Source: Pontibacter ruber (GTDB lineage: Bacteria; Bacteroidota; Bacteroidia; Cytophagales; Hymenobacteraceae). From it: a stretch of 64,000 nt of DNA. The position numbers and the translations under genes are program-made. The stretch is taken from the NCBI RefSeq assembly GCF_023630205.1, contig NZ_JALPRR010000002.1, positions 736,899-800,898 on the forward strand, in the 5' to 3' direction. The stretch's first letter is position 1, and each line of letters starts with the position of its first letter. Below, piece by piece: positions 36,400 to 45,933 of this stretch. The notes beneath the pieces were generated by a model, which was not told the origin of the DNA, did no database searches, and saw only the letters and a list, made by a program, of their open reading frames with translations.

Positions 36400-37845
36400 A
36401 TGTCTGTAAATCAACCACGCTCTGCTGATGCGGTAAATGAAACCTACCCCCAGCATGATGCAGCAGCGAAAGAAAATCTAAAGCATCCGAAAGGGCTGTA
36501 TCTCTTATTCTTTACCGAGTTATGGGAGCGTTTCAGCTATTACGGTATGCGCGGCCTCTTAATGTTGTACCTAACTAAAACAGCGCTGGAAGGCGGTTTA
36601 GGCTATAGCGTAGCCGATGCTGCGTTGATTTACGGGTACTTTACCGGTTTCGTTTATTTTACGCCTATTATAGGTGGTTGGTTGGCTGATAAATACCTGG
36701 GCCACCGCCGTGCAATCCTTATTGGTGGTGTGCTGATGGCGCTGGGCCAGTTCAGTCTGTTCTCTACACCTTATGTAGGAGTTGAAATGACATACCTGGG
36801 GCTTTTGCTCCTTATCATTGGTAACGGCTTCTTCAAACCGAATATTTCTTCAATAGTTGGTAATCTTTATGCGCAGGGCGACCCACGCCGCGATTCAGCG
36901 TTTACAATCTTCTACATGGGTATCAACATAGGTGCCTTCCTGGCACCCCTTGTGTGCGGTTACCTGGCAGAAGATTACTTTGCTACCAAAGCGGTAGTAG
37001 ACGGCGTTGAGAGAGTAACCAACTATGGCTTCCAGTACGGCTTCCTTGCTGCCGGTATCGGTATGGTGATCGGTCAGATCGTGTTCAACACGCTAGGTCC
37101 ACGTTTACTGGGTGATTTAGGTCTGAAGCCGGTTAAAACTGAAAACGATGCTGTAACAGGCAAGCCTGCAAAGTCTGCCAAGCTTACTAAAGAGGAAATC
37201 GATCGCGTATCTGTTATTTTTATCATCTCCTTATTCGTAATCCTGTTCTGGGCTGGCTTTGAGCAGGCTGGTAGCTCCCTAACCGTTTATACCGATAAGT
37301 ATATCGACCGTGAGGTTTTTGGCTTCCTGATCCCGACTTCCTGGTTCCAGTCTGTAAACCCACTGTTCATCGTACTGTTTGCTCCGCTTACTGCAAACCT
37401 GTGGTTGTTCCTGGCTAAGCGCGGCAAAGACCTGAGCATCCCTACTAAAATGGGCCTGGGTATGATCCTGTTGGGCATCGGCTTCTTCTTTATGGTGGGT
37501 GCCGTAATGGAGCGCGGTGGCGTGGAAGATGAAACGGTGAAAGCCAGCATCGCCTGGTTGCTTGCTACTTATTTCTTCCATACCATTGGTGAGCTTTGCC
37601 TTTCTCCGATTGGTCTTTCGATGGTAACGCGTCTTGCGCCGGTTACACTGGTATCCATGCTGATGGGGGTATGGTTCTTAGCCCCAGGTATTGCTCAGAT
37701 AGCTGGTGGTTATATTGCTTCATATGTTGAAGAACTTGGCCCATTAGCTATCTTCGCTGCAATTGGGGGATTTGTGATTGTAGCTGGTTTAATCCTTGTG
37801 TTGCTAACCCGTAAACTGATGTTCATGATGCACGGACGCGGTTAG
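36400..37845 (+). CDS. POT/PTR2-family proton-coupled peptide transporter
   Basis: A 481-residue integral inner-membrane protein with about 14 hydrophobic segments. ELWERFSYYGMRGLLMLYLT carries the ExxERFxYY proton-coupling motif near residue 32, and FYMGINIGAFLAPLVCGYLAE is the PTR2 signature. It imports di- and tripeptides. It ends MMHGRG; the same end, with the codons before it, reappears about 4.6 kb downstream at 42390-42422 as a remnant, so this gene was probably once one of a tandem pair. It lies directly upstream of the AT-rich peptide-export island. Confidence 0.94.
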   Translation: MSVNQPRSADAVNETYPQHDAAAKENLKHPKGLYLLFFTELWERFSYYGMRGLLMLYLTKTALEGGLGYSVADAALIYGYFTGFVYFTPIIGGWLADKYLGHRRAILIGGVLMALGQFSLFSTPYVGVEMTYLGLLLLIIGNGFFKPNISSIVGNLYAQGDPRRDSAFTIFYMGINIGAFLAPLVCGYLAEDYFATKAVVDGVERVTNYGFQYGFLAAGIGMVIGQIVFNTLGPRLLGDLGLKPVKTENDAVTGKPAKSAKLTKEEIDRVSVIFIISLFVILFWAGFEQAGSSLTVYTDKYIDREVFGFLIPTSWFQSVNPLFIVLFAPLTANLWLFLAKRGKDLSIPTKMGLGMILLGIGFFFMVGAVMERGGVEDETVKASIAWLLATYFFHTIGELCLSPIGLSMVTRLAPVTLVSMLMGVWFLAPGIAQIAGGYIASYVEELGPLAIFAAIGGFVIVAGLILVLLTRKLMFMMHGRG

Positions 37846-37854
37846 CTGTTATAG

Positions 37855-37918
37855 TATTTCTATTCATTAAAAAGCCCCTGTTGAGAACTCAACAGGGGCT
37901 TTTTAATGAATAGAAATA
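37855..37918. terminator. Terminator with a stem of about 31 bp after the POT gene
   Basis: An almost perfect palindrome centred on TTGAG-AA-CTCAA, with AAAAAGCCCCTG / CAGGGGCTTTTT in the middle and AT-rich outer arms (TATTCATT / AATGAATA). A close relative lies at 42434-42483. Confidence 0.9.
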
Positions 37919-38110
37919 TAGTCTTATACATCTGTTGATGTTACAATAGGTTACTAAAATGCCTATAAAATTGGCTCTATAGGCTAACTCTTTGGGTTTA
38001 TTTACATAAAGTATTAACTATGTAGTGTTACACATACATATATTATTTCCTTGATATATATTATTTTTCCGATTATACTTGTGGGATCTCTGTTATTAAC
38101 CACAACCTAA

Positions 38111-39283
38111 ATGAAAACAATCTTCCCCGCCGCTATTATCGAGCAGTGTGCAGAAAGCTACCAAAGCAGAATTTCTGTACGCTCAAAAACAATATATTTA
38201 ACTACGATAGCTTTTTTATTTATAGCTTTTTTAAGCTTACCTTTTATATATATTGACTTATCTATTCAGGCAAGGGGCACTTTTCAAAGTTCAATTGAGA
38301 GAAATGAGATTTTTGTGCCTGTAGCCGGAAGAGTTAATAACATAAGATACAAAGAGAATGAGAAAATTCGTAAAGGCGATTTAATTGCTGAAATAGAAAC
38401 AGAGCAGTTAGATTTAGAAATTCAGGGTTACCGCCAAAAAATTGATTTACTTAATAATTTAATTTCTGACCTAAATAGCTTAAACAGGATCAGATTATTT
38501 GATATAGACCAAAACTTCTCTATTTATTTAGGGACGGAAATTTATTCAGCGTCCTATTTTGAATTCTATTCAGCCTTTAAAAGTTTAAAAGCAACACTTG
38601 AAAAAGCAACCAGAGACTATGAAAGGAACACTCTTCTTTACGAAGCAAAAGCAATTTCTTTTGTTGAGTATGATGAGTCAAAACTAAAATATAACCAGGC
38701 AATGTCTAACCTGGAATTGCATATCAAGAAGCAAAAGGCCCTGTGGAATCGCGAGATTAATTCTTATACAAATGAACTAAACCAGCTAAAGAATAAAGTT
38801 AAATTAGTACAAGATCAGAAAACACGTCATAAAATAATAGCAGGTGTAAACGGCACATTGCAGAATTTAAAAAACATTAAGGAAGGTGATTTTGTTTTCC
38901 CCAACCAGAAAATAGCTGAAATATCCCCTGATTCCACATTGTTAGCAATTGCTTACGTCTCTCCCAAAGATATAGGCTTTATAAAGGCTGGTCAGCCTGT
39001 TTCACTCCAGGTAGATGCTTTTAATTATAATGATTGGGGCCTGGCAAAAGGTAAAATAATAGATATAGCGGATGACCTGTCTATGGTCTCTGAACAGCAG
39101 GTTGCTTTTAGAGTTATCTGTTCCTTGGATCAGTTGCACCTAAAACTAAAAAATGGCTACAAAGGTGAGCTGAGAAAAGGCATGTCTTTTAACGGAAGGT
39201 TTTTAGTAACACGCAGAAGCCTGTTTCAACTGCTCTACGATAAAGTAGACAACTGGATGAATCCCACAGTATCCACAATATAA
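38111..39283 (+). CDS. HlyD-family periplasmic adaptor of a peptide exporter
   Basis: 390 residues. A short cytoplasmic N-terminus and one membrane helix (about 35-57, TIAFLFIAFLSLPFIYIDL) are followed by a barrel-sandwich/lipoyl half (EIFVPVAGRVNNIRYKENEKIRKGDLIAEIET), a coiled coil (about 105-235) and the returning half (GTLQNLKNIKEGDFVFPNQKIAEISPDSTLLAIAYVSPKDIGFIKAGQPVSLQVDAF). Such adaptors join an inner-membrane ABC exporter to an outer-membrane channel; no TolC-like gene is in the window. It lies eight bases upstream of the C39 exporter. Its base composition is clearly more AT-rich than the housekeeping genes nearby, suggesting acquisition. Confidence 0.9.
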   Translation: MKTIFPAAIIEQCAESYQSRISVRSKTIYLTTIAFLFIAFLSLPFIYIDLSIQARGTFQSSIERNEIFVPVAGRVNNIRYKENEKIRKGDLIAEIETEQLDLEIQGYRQKIDLLNNLISDLNSLNRIRLFDIDQNFSIYLGTEIYSASYFEFYSAFKSLKATLEKATRDYERNTLLYEAKAISFVEYDESKLKYNQAMSNLELHIKKQKALWNREINSYTNELNQLKNKVKLVQDQKTRHKIIAGVNGTLQNLKNIKEGDFVFPNQKIAEISPDSTLLAIAYVSPKDIGFIKAGQPVSLQVDAFNYNDWGLAKGKIIDIADDLSMVSEQQVAFRVICSLDQLHLKLKNGYKGELRKGMSFNGRFLVTRRSLFQLLYDKVDNWMNPTVSTI

Positions 39284-39291
39284 GTATAAGT

Positions 39292-41445
39292 ATGAGTATT
39301 AAAATTAAGCAACGCGATCTTACTGATTGTGGTGCAGCCTGTTTGTCTTCTGTTGCTAATTATTACAAACTTAAGTTACCTGTATCAAAGATTCGGCAGA
39401 TGGCCTCAACCGACCAGAAGGGCACAAATGTACTTGGACTAGTTGAGGCTGCTCAGAAGATGGGGTTTTCTGCCAAAGGTGTAAGGGGTGAATTTGAAAG
39501 CCTGTTTAAAATTCCTACTCCCACAATTGCACATGTTATCATTAAAGGAGTATTGCACCACTATGTAGTAATTTATAAAGTAACTAAGAAGCACATCCAT
39601 TTAATGGATCCTGCTGATGGACACATCCACAAAATGTCACATGAAGAGTTCAAATCCTTGTGGAGCGGCGTATTAGTTTTATTGATGCCAAATGAAGATT
39701 TTAAGGCCTTTAACCAGACCGTTTCTGTTTACCAGCGCTTCTGGTTTTTGATAAAGCCGCACAAATCAGTGATGTTACAGGCATTGGTCGGCGCCGTGAT
39801 TTATACTGTATTAGGTTTATCTACGGCTATTTATGTGCAGAAGATAGTTGATAATGTTTTTGGAGATGGCAACAAGAACCTGCTAAACTTAATGAGTGTG
39901 ATTATGCTGCTGCTGCTCGCATTTCAAGTACTAATCGGGTTGTATAAAGCTCTCTTTGTATTAAAAACTGGCCAGAAGATTGATTCACGTCTTATATTAG
40001 GCTATTACAAACACCTGCTCACACTTCCGCAGCAGTTCTTCGATACCATGCGCGTAGGTGAAATCATAAGCAGAATAAACGATGCAGTAAAAATCAGGAC
40101 TTTTATTAATGATGTTTCCATTAACCTGATGGTAAATGTATTTATCGTGCTGTTTGCATTTGCTTTAATGTTCACCTATTATTGGAAATTGGCACTTGTT
40201 ATACTCTTAATTATTCCATTCTATACATTAGTTTACTTTATTACCAATAAACTGAATAGAAAAGCTGAAAGACAGTTAATGGAAGATTCAGCTGAGCTTG
40301 AATCCCAATTAGTAGAGTCTATTACAGCGGCTGGTACCATCAAACGTTTCGGCATGGAAGATCATGCCAATATGAAATCAGAAGTACGCTTTGTTAAGTT
40401 ATTAGGTTCAGTATATAAATCTAGTATAAACAACATATCTATAAGTACCACCTCTGAAACAATCTCTAAAGTATTTACCATAGTGCTGCTTTGGATAGGC
40501 GCGGGATATGTACTCGATAACCTAATAACACCAGGTGAACTAATGTCTTTCTATGCAGTCATCGGTTATTTTACAGGACCTATAAGTACATTGATAGGCA
40601 TGAATAAAACCATCCAAAATGCTATGATTGCGGCTGATCGTTTATTTGAAATTATGGATCTGGAGGTAGAAAGCAATGAGCATAAATTTGAGCTAAAAAA
40701 AGAACTTATTGGTGACATATACCTGAAGGATATATATTTCCGATATGGCTCCCGCAAAAGTGTATTTGAAGGTTTGACCCTAACTATTCCTAAGGGCAAA
40801 ATTACTGGTATTATTGGGGAGAGCGGCTCCGGTAAGTCCACGTTAATATCCATACTTCAAAATCTATATCCATTGCAATCCGGGAGCGTTCATATTGGAG
40901 ATTATGATTTGAAGTATATTGAAAATAAAAGTCTCCGACAATTTGTGACAGTAGTGCCGCAAAAAGTAGACCTATTTGCTGGTAACGTAATCGAAAATAT
41001 TGCTTTAAATGATTATCAGCCTGATATCCAACGTATCGTCAGCATATGCGGCCAACTGGGTATGATGGAGTTTATAGAAGGCTTGCCTAATGGCTTTGCT
41101 ACTTATCTCGGAGAAAATGGTGCTTCCTTGTCAGGAGGTCAAAAACAGCGCATTGCTATTGCAAGAGCCTTGTATAAAAATCCAGAAGTTTTAATAATGG
41201 ACGAAGCTACATCTTCGCTAGATCCTAAATCAGAAGAGTTTGTGCAGATAACCATTAGAAAATTGACTGAAGCAGGCAAGTCAGTAATTTTTATTACCCA
41301 TCGCCTCGCTGCTGTAAAAGACTTTGATCTTCTCTTTGTGTTGGAAAATGGAAAACTAATAGAGCAGGGTACACACTCTGAGCTATTAATAAAACGTGAA
41401 CGCTATTTTGAGATGCTTAATAAGCAACTTATAATTTTAAACTAA
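39292..41445 (+). CDS. C39-peptidase ABC exporter for double-glycine peptides
   Basis: 717 residues in the order peptidase, transmembrane, ATPase. Residues about 1-130 are the C39 peptidase: QRDLTDCGAACLSSVANYYKL with the catalytic cysteine, HHYVVIYKV with the histidine and LMDPADG with the aspartate. Residues about 155-440 have six membrane helices. The C-terminal ATPase has Walker A GESGSGKSTL, signature LSGGQKQRIAIARAL, Walker B VLIMDEATSSLD and the H-loop ITHRLAAV. Exporters of this type cut leaders after Gly-Gly and pump out the core. All motifs are intact. The two double-glycine peptides downstream are the obvious substrates. Confidence 0.95.
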   Translation: MSIKIKQRDLTDCGAACLSSVANYYKLKLPVSKIRQMASTDQKGTNVLGLVEAAQKMGFSAKGVRGEFESLFKIPTPTIAHVIIKGVLHHYVVIYKVTKKHIHLMDPADGHIHKMSHEEFKSLWSGVLVLLMPNEDFKAFNQTVSVYQRFWFLIKPHKSVMLQALVGAVIYTVLGLSTAIYVQKIVDNVFGDGNKNLLNLMSVIMLLLLAFQVLIGLYKALFVLKTGQKIDSRLILGYYKHLLTLPQQFFDTMRVGEIISRINDAVKIRTFINDVSINLMVNVFIVLFAFALMFTYYWKLALVILLIIPFYTLVYFITNKLNRKAERQLMEDSAELESQLVESITAAGTIKRFGMEDHANMKSEVRFVKLLGSVYKSSINNISISTTSETISKVFTIVLLWIGAGYVLDNLITPGELMSFYAVIGYFTGPISTLIGMNKTIQNAMIAADRLFEIMDLEVESNEHKFELKKELIGDIYLKDIYFRYGSRKSVFEGLTLTIPKGKITGIIGESGSGKSTLISILQNLYPLQSGSVHIGDYDLKYIENKSLRQFVTVVPQKVDLFAGNVIENIALNDYQPDIQRIVSICGQLGMMEFIEGLPNGFATYLGENGASLSGGQKQRIAIARALYKNPEVLIMDEATSSLDPKSEEFVQITIRKLTEAGKSVIFITHRLAAVKDFDLLFVLENGKLIEQGTHSELLIKRERYFEMLNKQLIILN

Positions 41446-41457
41446 GGGAGTGATAGT

Positions 41458-41778
41458 ATGAACTTCAGAAAGTACATCGAAAGAATCAAGTATTTGGACG
41501 AACTGATTCGAAAAGAGAAAACCGGTACACCGGAAGAACTGGCTAGTCGACTTGGAATTAGCAGGGCTCAACTATACAATATCATTGATGAAATGAAGGC
41601 AGAAGGACTCGTAATTAACTACACCAGGAAGCGAGGAACCTTCTACTATACATCTAATAAGAAACTAGAGATAGCATTTTCAATGAGAGTAGTTTCAGAA
41701 GAAGAAAACCTCAAAATTTTTGGAGGAATTATTTATTCCAGTCCAATTTTTATAGATGGAAGAAAACTAGTTTTATAA
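41458..41778 (+). CDS. Small helix-turn-helix protein of the peptide-export island
   Basis: 106 residues, 12 bases after the exporter. Residues about 1-60 look like an HTH_11/DeoR-type winged helix: YIERIKYLDELIRKEKTGTPEELASRLGISRAQLYNIIDEMKAEG. A beta-hairpin wing follows (VINYTRKRGTFYYTS). The rest is a short extension (FGGIIYSSPIFIDGRKLVL). It has no signal peptide. It may regulate the island or sense the peptides; an immunity role would be unusual for this fold and is not supported. AT-rich like its neighbours. Confidence 0.75.
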   Translation: MNFRKYIERIKYLDELIRKEKTGTPEELASRLGISRAQLYNIIDEMKAEGLVINYTRKRGTFYYTSNKKLEIAFSMRVVSEEENLKIFGGIIYSSPIFIDGRKLVL

Positions 41779-41850
41779 CATAGTTAACCGGTTAATGAAA
41801 GGTGTTATCAGCAGCCTAAAAGTGTTGGCAAAATAATATTCCTGAACAAA

Positions 41851-42063
41851 ATGAACAATTTTAATAAAGCCTTAAATAAGGCAAATTCTAAATCCTTACA
41901 TGAGCTTAAAAAAGAAGAGCTTATAGACATTAAAGGTGGTGATCTAATTGGTGATGGCTTATCATATATCGGTGAAAAGCTATTAGATTGGTATTTTTCA
42001 GAGGACACTATGCGTAGAGCTGGAGAATTAAATTTAACATACAAGCAAAGATGGGAGTATTAA
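41851..42063 (+). CDS. Double-glycine leader peptide A
   Basis: 70 residues. The leader, residues 1-30, ends LKKEELIDIKGG, the canonical LxxxELxxIxGG cut site for C39 exporters. The predicted 40-residue core begins DLIGDGLSYIGEKLL and continues with DWYFSEDTMRRAGELNLTYKQRWEY. It has no cysteine in the core and no nearby modification enzyme, so an unmodified peptide is expected. Its C-terminal core is shared almost exactly with peptide B downstream. Role is unknown: bacteriocin-like toxin or signalling peptide. The whole family is not one I recognise. Confidence 0.82.
   Translation: MNNFNKALNKANSKSLHELKKEELIDIKGGDLIGDGLSYIGEKLLDWYFSEDTMRRAGELNLTYKQRWEY
41984..42063 (+). repeat. 80-base direct repeat encoding the shared core, copy 1
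   Basis: It matches 42263-42342 at an offset of 279 bases with only a handful of mismatches, most of them in the two variable codons. It includes the stop codon. Confidence 0.9.
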
Positions 42064-42141
42064 TTTTCCTATTATAAATTCCATTAAAATATATAGACTT
42101 ATTTTGTGAAAATTTATCTTAAACTTTAATTAAACAAAAGC

Positions 42142-42342
42142 ATGAAAAATTTAAACCTTACTTCTGCAAGATTATCTAATTTAGAAGGAAATGAACTAAT
42201 TCAGATTAGTGGTGGCGAGATTGTTACCTCTTTTATTATATCATATGCTATTGGTAAAGCAATAGATTGGTATTTTTCAGAGGACACTATGCGAAGCGCT
42301 GGAGAATTAAATTTAACAGATAAGCAAAGATGGGAATATTAA
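42142..42342 (+). CDS. Double-glycine leader peptide B
   Basis: 66 residues. The leader, residues 1-25, ends LEGNELIQISGG with the canonical double glycine. The 41-residue core begins EIVTSFIISYAIGKAI, a strongly hydrophobic helix, then DWYFSEDTMRSAGELNLTDKQRWEY, shared with peptide A except for two positions. So A and B differ in leader and N-terminal core but share the C-terminal 25 or so residues. This is the arrangement of a paralogous pair under selection to keep one end constant. No immunity protein lies before the terminator. Confidence 0.82.
   Translation: MKNLNLTSARLSNLEGNELIQISGGEIVTSFIISYAIGKAIDWYFSEDTMRSAGELNLTDKQRWEY
42263..42342 (+). repeat. 80-base direct repeat encoding the shared core, copy 2
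   Basis: Partner of 41984-42063. Confidence 0.9.
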
Positions 42343-42389
42343 CTATAATATATTAATCAATATTTCCATCTATTGTTATAGCTATTTGC

Positions 42390-42422
42390 AAGCTGATTCA
42401 CATGATGCACGGTCGCGGTTAA
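42390..42422 (+). pseudogene. 3' remnant of a second POT transporter gene
   Basis: The 11 codons read KLIHMMHGRG then TAA, against KLMFMMHGRG then TAG at the end of the intact POT gene (37816-37845). CATGATGCACGG is identical in both. The terminator that follows is also a relative of the POT terminator. The rest of the gene is missing, replaced by the peptide island. Confidence 0.75.
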
Positions 42423-42433
42423 TAGCTTTAATC

Positions 42434-42483
42434 ATAAATAAAAAGGCCCCTGCTGAGCTCTCAGCAGGGGCCTTTTTATTTAT
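42434..42483. terminator. Terminator after the island, related to the POT terminator
   Basis: GGCCCCTGCTGAG / CTCAGCAGGGGCC with the loop CT, flanked by A- and T-rich arms; the stem is about 24 bp. It shares the GCCCCTG.TGAG pattern with the terminator at 37855-37918. Confidence 0.9.
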
Positions 42484-42602
42484 TTTATTATACTTTAAAC
42501 ATTCTTTAGTATGTTTGTAGCCTTCTCAACATCAGGCAATTGCAATAACATGTTTTCCTGGTACAGGAGGGGTTTTTGTTTTTATAATCATACTTTTAGC
42601 CA

Positions 42603-43205
42603 ATGTTATTTATTACCCAGAGTTGCAGGCAGTTGGCTGCACTTTCAGTGCTTTGCTTTGCCATGTTGTCCTGCGAAGTAGATTCTGTTACGCATGTTGA
42701 TGCCAACCCCGAACCTTCTTCCGTTACCTACACCATTCCTAAAGGAGCACATTCTGCTACTAACAACCCATTTAAACTGGTAAGTGCCTCCAAGATCCGC
42801 TTTCAGGCAGTATTTGACAGCTCTGCTGTTTATACTACTACCGATCCGGTCAACCAGGGCGACATCAACAAACTATACGGCTTATCCGACTGCAGTTCCG
42901 ATCACCAGACCAACAGTGCTCGCTTTGGCTGGAGATGGTATAACAACCGCCTGGAAGTACACGCTTATACCTATTATAACAAGAGCCGTAAGTCTGAACT
43001 CGTGAGTACAATTGAGATTGGCAAGCCTTATACTTTTGAGCTAAGGCTGGAAGATAATAAGTTTGTATTCGAGCTGAACGGCAAGACCGTGAGCCTGCCC
43101 AGAGCCTGCACCGGAAAAGGGGAGGGCTATCAGCTTTATCCATACTTTGGAGGCGATGAGGTAGCCCCGCACGAGATCAAAATTGAAATCAAAGAGCTGT
43201 TGTAG
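42603..43205 (+). CDS. Hypothetical lipoprotein
   Basis: 200 residues with a lipoprotein signal peptide: hydrophobic QLAALSVLCFAMLSC with the lipobox cysteine at residue 24. After a linker the mature part is beta-rich: KIRFQAVFDSSAVYTT, INKLYGLSDCSSDHQTNSARFGWRWYNNRLEVHAYTYYNKSR, PYTFELRLEDNKFVFELNGKTVSLPRAC, GYQLYPYFGGDEVAPHEIKIEIKEL. The pattern suggests a concanavalin-like jelly roll with a possible ligand face, but the family is not identified. Probably anchored in the outer membrane. Single-gene unit with a terminator. Confidence 0.75.
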   Translation: MLFITQSCRQLAALSVLCFAMLSCEVDSVTHVDANPEPSSVTYTIPKGAHSATNNPFKLVSASKIRFQAVFDSSAVYTTTDPVNQGDINKLYGLSDCSSDHQTNSARFGWRWYNNRLEVHAYTYYNKSRKSELVSTIEIGKPYTFELRLEDNKFVFELNGKTVSLPRACTGKGEGYQLYPYFGGDEVAPHEIKIEIKELL

Positions 43206-43260
43206 GAGCTGTTCATTAGAAAAGTATAGGTTTTAACTTGCTTTGAACTGCTATAAAAAC

Positions 43261-43297
43261 AAAACAGCCTGAGCTATACTTAGCTCAGGCTGTTTTT
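43261..43297. terminator. Bidirectional terminator between the lipoprotein and groL
   Basis: AAAACAGCCTGAGCTA / TAGCTCAGGCTGTTTT with the loop TACT between convergent genes. Confidence 0.92.
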
Positions 43298-43319
43298 ATA
43301 TGTCAACTATGGGAGCCGA

Positions 43320-44987
<1,668 letters not shown>

Positions 44988-44991
44988 TTAA

Positions 44992-45282
44992 TTACAGGAT
45001 AGCCAGAATATCAGACTCACGCATGATCAGGTAATCGCTACCATCTACGGAGATCTCAGTTCCTGCATACTTGCCATACAACACCTGGTCGCCCACCTGT
45101 ACCTGTGGCTTCATCAGGGCGCCCTGCTCAGACACTTTGCCTTCGCCAACGGCTACTACCTCACCACGCTGTGGTTTTTCTTTAGCAGTATCAGGGATAA
45201 TGATACCAGACTTGGTTTTTTCTTCTGCTGCAGCAGGAGCTACAATTACTCTGTCTGCTAATGGTTTAATGCTGATTGACAT
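44992..45282 (-). CDS. groS: 10 kDa co-chaperonin GroES
   Basis: 96 residues with [44 protein letters not shown] (including the mobile loop that binds GroEL), [17 protein letters not shown] and [13 protein letters not shown]. First gene of the groES-groEL operon. It is transcribed separately from secG because a terminator lies between, and has a palindromic motif about 130 bases upstream. Confidence 0.97.
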   Translation of the reverse strand: MSISIKPLADRVIVAPAAAEEKTKSGIIIPDTAKEKPQRGEVVAVGEGKVSEQGALMKPQVQVGDQVLYGKYAGTEISVDGSDYLIMRESDILAIL

Positions 45283-45414
45283 AGTTTGTTATGTTGTTAA
45301 GTTTATGTGGTTGATATTTTAGCTTAAGAACCATAGGGGTACTATCATTTCTTATGCCAAGGCGTTGTTTTTGCCAGTTTAAGTCAATTTTTCAGGAACT
45401 CTGCCTGTCGTACC

Positions 45415-45428
45415 TGACAAGTTTGTCA
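45415..45428. promoter_or_regulatory. TGACAA-GT-TTGTCA palindrome upstream of groES
   Basis: A palindrome with more half-sites nearby (TGTCA at about 45434-45438, CTGACAG at about 45468-45474), in the 260 bases between groES and secG. It could be a repressor or stress-control operator, but no such motif is established here. Confidence 0.3.
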
Positions 45429-45497
45429 TTTTGTGTCATGCCGGTGGAACTTTTTTGGCAAACAACCTGACAGAGGTGGCAGAAACTGCAAATAAAA

Positions 45498-45523
45498 AAG
45501 CCGGCTTCACTAGAAGCCGGCTT
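45498..45523 (-). terminator. Terminator after secG
   Basis: AAGCCGGCTTC / GAAGCCGGCTT, followed on the minus strand by a run of T; it ends the secG operon. Confidence 0.85.
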
Positions 45524-45542
45524 CCCTGTAAGTATGTTCAGC

Positions 45543-45932
45543 TTACTGCTTTTGAGCAGTATCTACCATTTCCGGTATTTCACCTGCGCCAGGTATAGCA
45601 GCCGTTGTGTCAGTAACGGCAGGAGTAGCAGCTGGTGCCGCTGGCAACTGCGACTGACGCGCACGCTCTTCGTTTACGCTACGGTTCATCATAGATGAAT
45701 CCTGAGATGTGTCAAGCATCATGTGCGTTCCGAGCGTAAGTACAACCAGTGCAATTGCAAATCCCCAAGTAAGTTTTTCCAATAAATCGCCTGTGCGCTT
45801 AACGCCCATCAATTGACTTGTGCTGCCGCCAAACTGGCTGGATAATCCGCCTCCCTTAGGGTTTTGGGCCAGCACTACTAAGATAAGCAGCACGCAAATG
45901 AAAACAATAATACTGATTAGGGCGATGTACAT
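45543..45932 (-). CDS. secG: Preprotein translocase subunit SecG
   Basis: 129 residues. Two membrane helices (about 2-24 IALISIIVFICVLLILVVLA and about 50-72 LTWGFAIALVVLTLGTHMML) are separated by the SecG loop QNPKGGGLSSQFGGSTSQLMGVKRTGDLLEKLTW. The C-terminal tail is extended and rich in Ala, Pro and Thr, longer than in most SecG proteins but common in Bacteroidetes. It assists SecYE. Its start lies one base after the end of the TPR-like gene. Confidence 0.93.
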   Translation of the reverse strand: MYIALISIIVFICVLLILVVLAQNPKGGGLSSQFGGSTSQLMGVKRTGDLLEKLTWGFAIALVVLTLGTHMMLDTSQDSSMMNRSVNEERARQSQLPAAPAATPAVTDTTAAIPGAGEIPEMVDTAQKQ

Positions 45933-45933
45933 A

